Assembly (NCBI GenBank): GCA_031255355.1
Contig: JAIRSR010000007.1
Location: 1 to 9,185 of the forward strand
Length of the DNA: 9,185 bases
Direction: 5' to 3'
From: Clostridiales bacterium
Lineage (GTDB): Bacteria; Bacillota; Clostridia; Monoglobales; Firm-18
Below the pieces are notes generated by a model, which ran no database searches, had not been told where the DNA came from, and saw only the letters and a list, made by a program, of their open reading frames with translations. The position numbers and the translations under genes were made by a program. This document shows, in pieces, positions 6,602 through 9,185 of this stretch (position 1 is the first letter of the stretch; each line of letters opens with the position of its first letter).

Positions 6602-6874
6602 ATGAAAAAATCAAAAAAAGAGCGCGTCACGGAACTGCTTGACTTGCCGAAAGAAGTCCTCCTCGACACGCCGAAACTCACGGTATACAGCGACAACCAA
6701 CTCACCGTTGAAAATTACGGCGGCATATTGGAATACACCGATTGCTATATCCGTCTGAAAACCGCCGGCAAGACCATCGCGGTCAGCGGGCGGGGGCTGG
6801 AACTCCGCGCGATTACCGACGTAGACGTGTTGGTGGAGGGCAGCATCAGCAGAATCGATTATTTGACAGTTTGA
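6602..6874 (+). CDS. yqfC: Sporulation protein YqfC (YabP/YqfC family)
   Basis: A 90-residue protein of the YabP/YqfC sporulation family, small proteins of unknown biochemistry made in the mother cell during endospore formation. The pattern fits the family: a lysine-rich start (MKKSKKERV), then LPKEVLLDTPKLTVYSDNQL (15-34), ENYGGILEYTDCYIRLKT (37-54), and an end in GRGLELRAITDVDVLVEGSI plus a short tail. The ATG at 6602 follows AGGGAG; the frame stays open upstream to 6428, but that stretch is the reverse of spoVV and is not coding. yqfD begins 30 bases after the stop, an order conserved in Bacillus and many Clostridia. The first codons contain A6 and A7 runs (ATGAAAAAATCAAAAAAAG). No membrane segment is seen. 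Confidence 0.88.
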   Translation: MKKSKKERVTELLDLPKEVLLDTPKLTVYSDNQLTVENYGGILEYTDCYIRLKTAGKTIAVSGRGLELRAITDVDVLVEGSISRIDYLTV

Positions 6875-6904
6875 CTTTAGATAGGTTCTAATTGGGGGAT
6901 TCCG

Positions 6905-8068
6905 ATGCTTTTGGTTCAACTTGTCAACTTCATACGCGGCTACGCGGAAATTCTGATAGAGGGCATCTTCCCCGAACGGTTTTTGAACCTTTGCGCACGG
7001 CGGGGGATTTACCTGTGGAACGTGCGCCGCGCCGGGAAACTGAGCGTCAGCGCGAATGTCAGTGCGCGGGGCTTCAAAATGCTGCGCCCGATTGCGCGGA
7101 AGTCGCGCTGTTCGGTGCGGGTGCGGACGCGGCGGGGGCTGCCGTTTTTTACGCATAAGCACAGGAAGCGCAAGGCGTTTTTGCTTGGCGCGGCGTTGTT
7201 CGGCGTGATGTTGTTCGTAATGACGCGGTTTATTTGGGTGATTGAAATCACGGGCGGCGAAAACCTGCCGCGAGAGGAACTTCTTACGGCGTTGGCGGCG
7301 GCGGGTTTGAAGCCGGGGGTAGCCGCCCGCGCCGCAGACACTGACGCAATCGAGCGGGAAATGATGACGCGGCGGCGGGAACTCGCGTGGATCGGCATCA
7401 CCATTCAAGGGACGACGGCGCGTGTGAACGTGCGGGAGCGGGAGGAAGCGCCCGCGATTTTCCCGAAAGACGAGCCGTGCGACATTGTGGCGGCGACGGA
7501 CGGCGTTATCGAGGCGATCGACGCGACCAACGGCGGGCGGCAGGTCAGCGCGGGGGACGTGGTGCGGGCGGGGCAGGTGTTGATCAGCGGTACGCTGGAG
7601 AGCGCGTCGGGCGCGGAGGTGCGGTACGTTCACGCGGACGGCGAGGTGCTGGCGCGGACGTGGCATGAATTTTACGTTGAAATTCCCCGGTATGAGGAAG
7701 TGAAAACGCGCACGGGCAGAGCAAAATCGAAGCATATGTTGAAAATTTTTAATTTTTATATAAAATTTTTCATAAATGATGGCATTTCCTATACAAACTA
7801 TGATAGAATAAGTAGTGTGAAAAATCTTTCCGTCGGGGAAAGTATCGTTTTGCCGTTTTCCTTTCACTATGACAAGTACTACGAGGTGGAAGTTACCATG
7901 CGGGAAGCGGAGCGCGGCAGAGCGGTGGAACTTGCGGCGGCGGGGGCGCATGAGCGGGTGCGCGGGCTGCAAATTATAGATTTGCGCAGAGAGGAAACGG
8001 AGGACGGCTTGCGCCTGACCTATGAGTGTTTGGAAAATATCGCGCAAAAGCGGGAAATCACGCGGTAG
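6905..8068 (+). CDS. yqfD: Sporulation protein YqfD
   Basis: A 387-residue single-span membrane protein of the YqfD family, required for sporulation in Bacillus relatives by an unknown mechanism. The N-terminal domain (1-88) starts LVNFIRGYAEILIEGIFPER and ends in a basic stretch (HKHRKRK). One membrane segment follows at about 90-112 (AFLLGAALFGVMLFVMTRFIW). The C-terminal part begins with IEITGGENLPREELL, a POTRA-like start, and continues with NVREREEAP, ATDGVIEAI, GDVVRAGQVLISG and a conserved end near TYECLENIAQKREI. The ATG at 6905 follows GGGGGAT. Codons for residues about 277-308 (7735-7830) lie in a sharply AT-rich island, yet the protein there (KIFNFYIKFFINDGISYTNYD) still aligns by position with the family's usual lysine/aromatic-rich segment, so it is part of the gene and not a break. 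phoH follows 52 bases after the stop. Confidence 0.9.
   Translation: MLLVQLVNFIRGYAEILIEGIFPERFLNLCARRGIYLWNVRRAGKLSVSANVSARGFKMLRPIARKSRCSVRVRTRRGLPFFTHKHRKRKAFLLGAALFGVMLFVMTRFIWVIEITGGENLPREELLTALAAAGLKPGVAARAADTDAIEREMMTRRRELAWIGITIQGTTARVNVREREEAPAIFPKDEPCDIVAATDGVIEAIDATNGGRQVSAGDVVRAGQVLISGTLESASGAEVRYVHADGEVLARTWHEFYVEIPRYEEVKTRTGRAKSKHMLKIFNFYIKFFINDGISYTNYDRISSVKNLSVGESIVLPFSFHYDKYYEVEVTMREAERGRAVELAAAGAHERVRGLQIIDLRREETEDGLRLTYECLENIAQKREITR
7735..7820. other. AT-rich island within yqfD
   Basis: Bases 7741-7800 contain 10 G/C of 60, whereas 7501-7560 of the same gene contain 44 of 60. The transition is abrupt at both ends and the reading frame is kept. The island contains long T and A runs and the promoter-like boxes listed separately. 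It stands out more sharply than any other stretch inside a gene in this window. Confidence 0.85.
7770..7797 (+). promoter_or_regulatory. Possible internal sigma-E-like promoter in yqfD, facing phoH
   Basis: TCATAAA (7770-7776), a 13-base spacer and TATACAAA (7790-7797) have the same geometry as the boxes upstream of yqfC, and the -10 is closer to CATACAAT. A transcript would enter phoH about 315 bases later. The match lies in very AT-rich DNA, so chance is a real possibility. Confidence 0.25.
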
Positions 8069-8120
8069 ACGCTTCGCCGAAACAAAAGAAACTGAGGTAA
8101 GGGAGAGGGTACAAAGGATT

Positions 8121-9098
8121 ATGGAGAAACATCTGGAGGTACAGACCGTTGAACAGGCCGCCAATATTTTCGGCGATTTTGACCAAAATATGAAACTGTT
8201 GGAGGATCGCTATAACGTGCGGGTGATTCACAGGGGGACGCAACTGAAAATCACGGGCGGGGACGAGGACGCGGAAAAGGCGCGGCGCGCGCTTGCGCGT
8301 CTGATTGCCGTCACTGCCGGGGGGGAGCAAATTACCGAACAAACGGTGCGCTATGTGATGAGCCTTGTGGACGACGGCGAGGAGGACAAGTTGCGCTTGC
8401 TCGGCAAGGATTGCGTCGCGATCACGGCAAAGGGCAAGCCGATTAAGCCGAAAACTTTGGGGCAGAGGACGTATGTGGAAGCGATTCGCAACAACGTGAT
8501 TACTTTCGGAATCGGCCCGGCGGGTACGGGCAAGACGTACCTTGCGGTAGCAATGGCGGTAACGGCGTTGAAAAATAAAGAAGTCGGCAGGCTGATCATC
8601 ACGCGTCCCGCAGTGGAAGCGGGGGAAAAACTCGGCTTTTTGCCGGGCGATTTACAGAATAAGGTGGATCCGTATTTGCGTCCTCTGCACGACGCGCTGT
8701 ATGATATGCTGGGCGTGGAAACGTATCAGAAGTACGTGGAGCGGGGCGTCATCGAGGTCGCGCCGTTGGCGTATATGCGGGGGCGCACGCTGGACGACGC
8801 GTACATCATTTTGGACGAGGCGCAAAATACCACGCGGGAGCAAATGAAAATGTTCCTGACGCGAATCGGCTTCGGCTCGCGGGCAATCGTGACGGGCGAC
8901 ATCACGCAAATCGACCTGCCCGAGGGCAAAAAAAGCGGGTTGAAAGAGGTGATGCGCGTACTGAAAAGCATTGGCGGCATCGTGTTTTGTATGCTGACGG
9001 AAAAGGACGTGGTGCGCCACCCGCTGGTGCAAGAGATTGTCAAGGCGTATGAGAAAGACGAGCAAAAACGCGCCGTGAAAAGGGAGCGGCGGCCATGA
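8121..9098 (+). CDS. phoH: PhoH-like ATPase (PhoH/YbeZ family)
   Basis: A 325-residue cytoplasmic P-loop ATPase of the PhoH (YbeZ) family, proteins linked to RNA metabolism and often encoded beside the endoribonuclease YbeY. The N-terminal about 65 residues are the usual KH-like/PhoH N-terminal part (EQAANIFGDFDQNMKLLEDR, then RGTQLKITG). The ATPase part begins at KPKTLGQRTYVEAI (109-122), with Walker A GIGPAGTGKTYLA (130-142), ITRPAVEAGEKLGFLPGDLQ (160-179), PLAYMRGRTLDDA (215-227), Walker B YIILDEAQNTT (228-238), and VTGDITQIDLP (257-267). Length and motif order are normal. I chose ATG at 8121 because the family begins close to this point; the frame is open upstream into yqfD without a good ribosome site. 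The site here is AAGGA very close to ATG, or GAGAGGG 11 bases away, so initiation may be moderate. Its TGA overlaps the ybeY ATG (ATGA, 9095-9098). Confidence 0.96.
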   Translation: MEKHLEVQTVEQAANIFGDFDQNMKLLEDRYNVRVIHRGTQLKITGGDEDAEKARRALARLIAVTAGGEQITEQTVRYVMSLVDDGEEDKLRLLGKDCVAITAKGKPIKPKTLGQRTYVEAIRNNVITFGIGPAGTGKTYLAVAMAVTALKNKEVGRLIITRPAVEAGEKLGFLPGDLQNKVDPYLRPLHDALYDMLGVETYQKYVERGVIEVAPLAYMRGRTLDDAYIILDEAQNTTREQMKMFLTRIGFGSRAIVTGDITQIDLPEGKKSGLKEVMRVLKSIGGIVFCMLTEKDVVRHPLVQEIVKAYEKDEQKRAVKRERRP

Positions 9099-9185
9099 TC
9101 GAGATACGGAACGAGCAAAAAAGCGTCCCCTTTACCGCGCGGTTAGGCAAACTTGTGCGCGAGGTGATTTCCCGCGTGTTTGCGT
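9095..9185 (+). CDS. ybeY: Endoribonuclease YbeY, N-terminal fragment (cut by window end)
   Basis: Thirty codons are visible (MIEIRNEQKSVPF, then LGKLVREVISRVFA). The opening short strand followed by an amphipathic helix resembles the start of YbeY, the zinc-dependent endoribonuclease used in 16S rRNA 3'-end maturation and ribosome quality control. The metal-binding HxxxHxxxxxH motif would lie beyond the window, so the call rests on the N-terminal pattern and on position directly after phoH, where ybeY is expected in bacteria (in Bacillus subtilis with pgpH between them). The ATG overlaps the phoH stop as ATGA and follows GGGAG, implying coupled translation. If confirmed, pgpH is missing from its usual place. 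Confidence 0.75.
   Translation, partial: MIEIRNEQKSVPFTARLGKLVREVISRVFA

Noticed and set aside
8022..8024. ATG at 8022 as the phoH start
   Set aside because: It would add 33 residues overlapping yqfD that are basic and unlike the family start, and no ribosome site precedes it; ATG at 8121 fits the family.
6611..8164. A 517-codon open frame on the minus strand, antisense to yqfC and yqfD
   Set aside because: The product is rich in Arg, His and Pro without any recognisable motif, as expected for the reverse of a GC-rich gene, and the plus strand carries two clear family proteins. The AT-rich island happens not to contain a stop in this frame.

Overview
The window looks like a chromosomal segment of an endospore-forming Bacillota, most likely an uncultured or lesser-known member of the Clostridia with a GC-rich genome. 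The evidence is a set of sporulation genes (spoVV/ylbJ, yqfC, yqfD) next to the yqfC-yqfD-phoH-ybeY block known from Bacillus and Clostridia. SLH-like domains on an exported protein and Shine-Dalgarno-rich translation starts fit the same picture. Genus and species cannot be read from the sequence.

Layout, left to right. (1) Plus strand, 1-1902: the 3' four-fifths of rho, followed after 6 bases by a membrane-anchored or secreted polysaccharide deacetylase (CE4/NodB). (2) Minus strand, 6520-1866: spoVV/ylbJ, then a large exported protein built from two tandem YcdB/YcdC (PepSY-like) modules plus a degenerate C-terminal SLH region, then a glutamate-cysteine ligase (GCS2)-like enzyme. The exported protein has its own sigma-A-type promoter, and the ligase gene is joined to it by an ATGA overlap. 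The ligase and deacetylase genes converge and overlap by 37 bases at their 3' ends, with no intrinsic terminator between them. (3) Plus strand, 6602-9185: yqfC, yqfD, phoH and the first 30 codons of ybeY, packed as an operon and divergent from spoVV across an 81-base AT-rich regulatory gap.

Functionally there are three themes. Sporulation: SpoVV belongs to a family linked to dipicolinate movement into the forespore, and YqfC/YqfD are mother-cell sporulation proteins. RNA metabolism: Rho, PhoH and YbeY. Cell-surface remodelling: the deacetylase and the YcdB/SLH protein. The GCS2-like ligase does not obviously belong to any of these.

No RNA gene, CRISPR array, insertion sequence or phage gene was seen. 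Nothing in the window is clearly a new system. The best leads are a perfect 15-bp-arm palindrome lying in frame inside the ligase gene, a sharply AT-rich island inside the GC-rich yqfD gene that carries a promoter-like pair of boxes, the coupling of a cytoplasmic ligase to a surface protein, and the absence of pgpH between phoH and ybeY.
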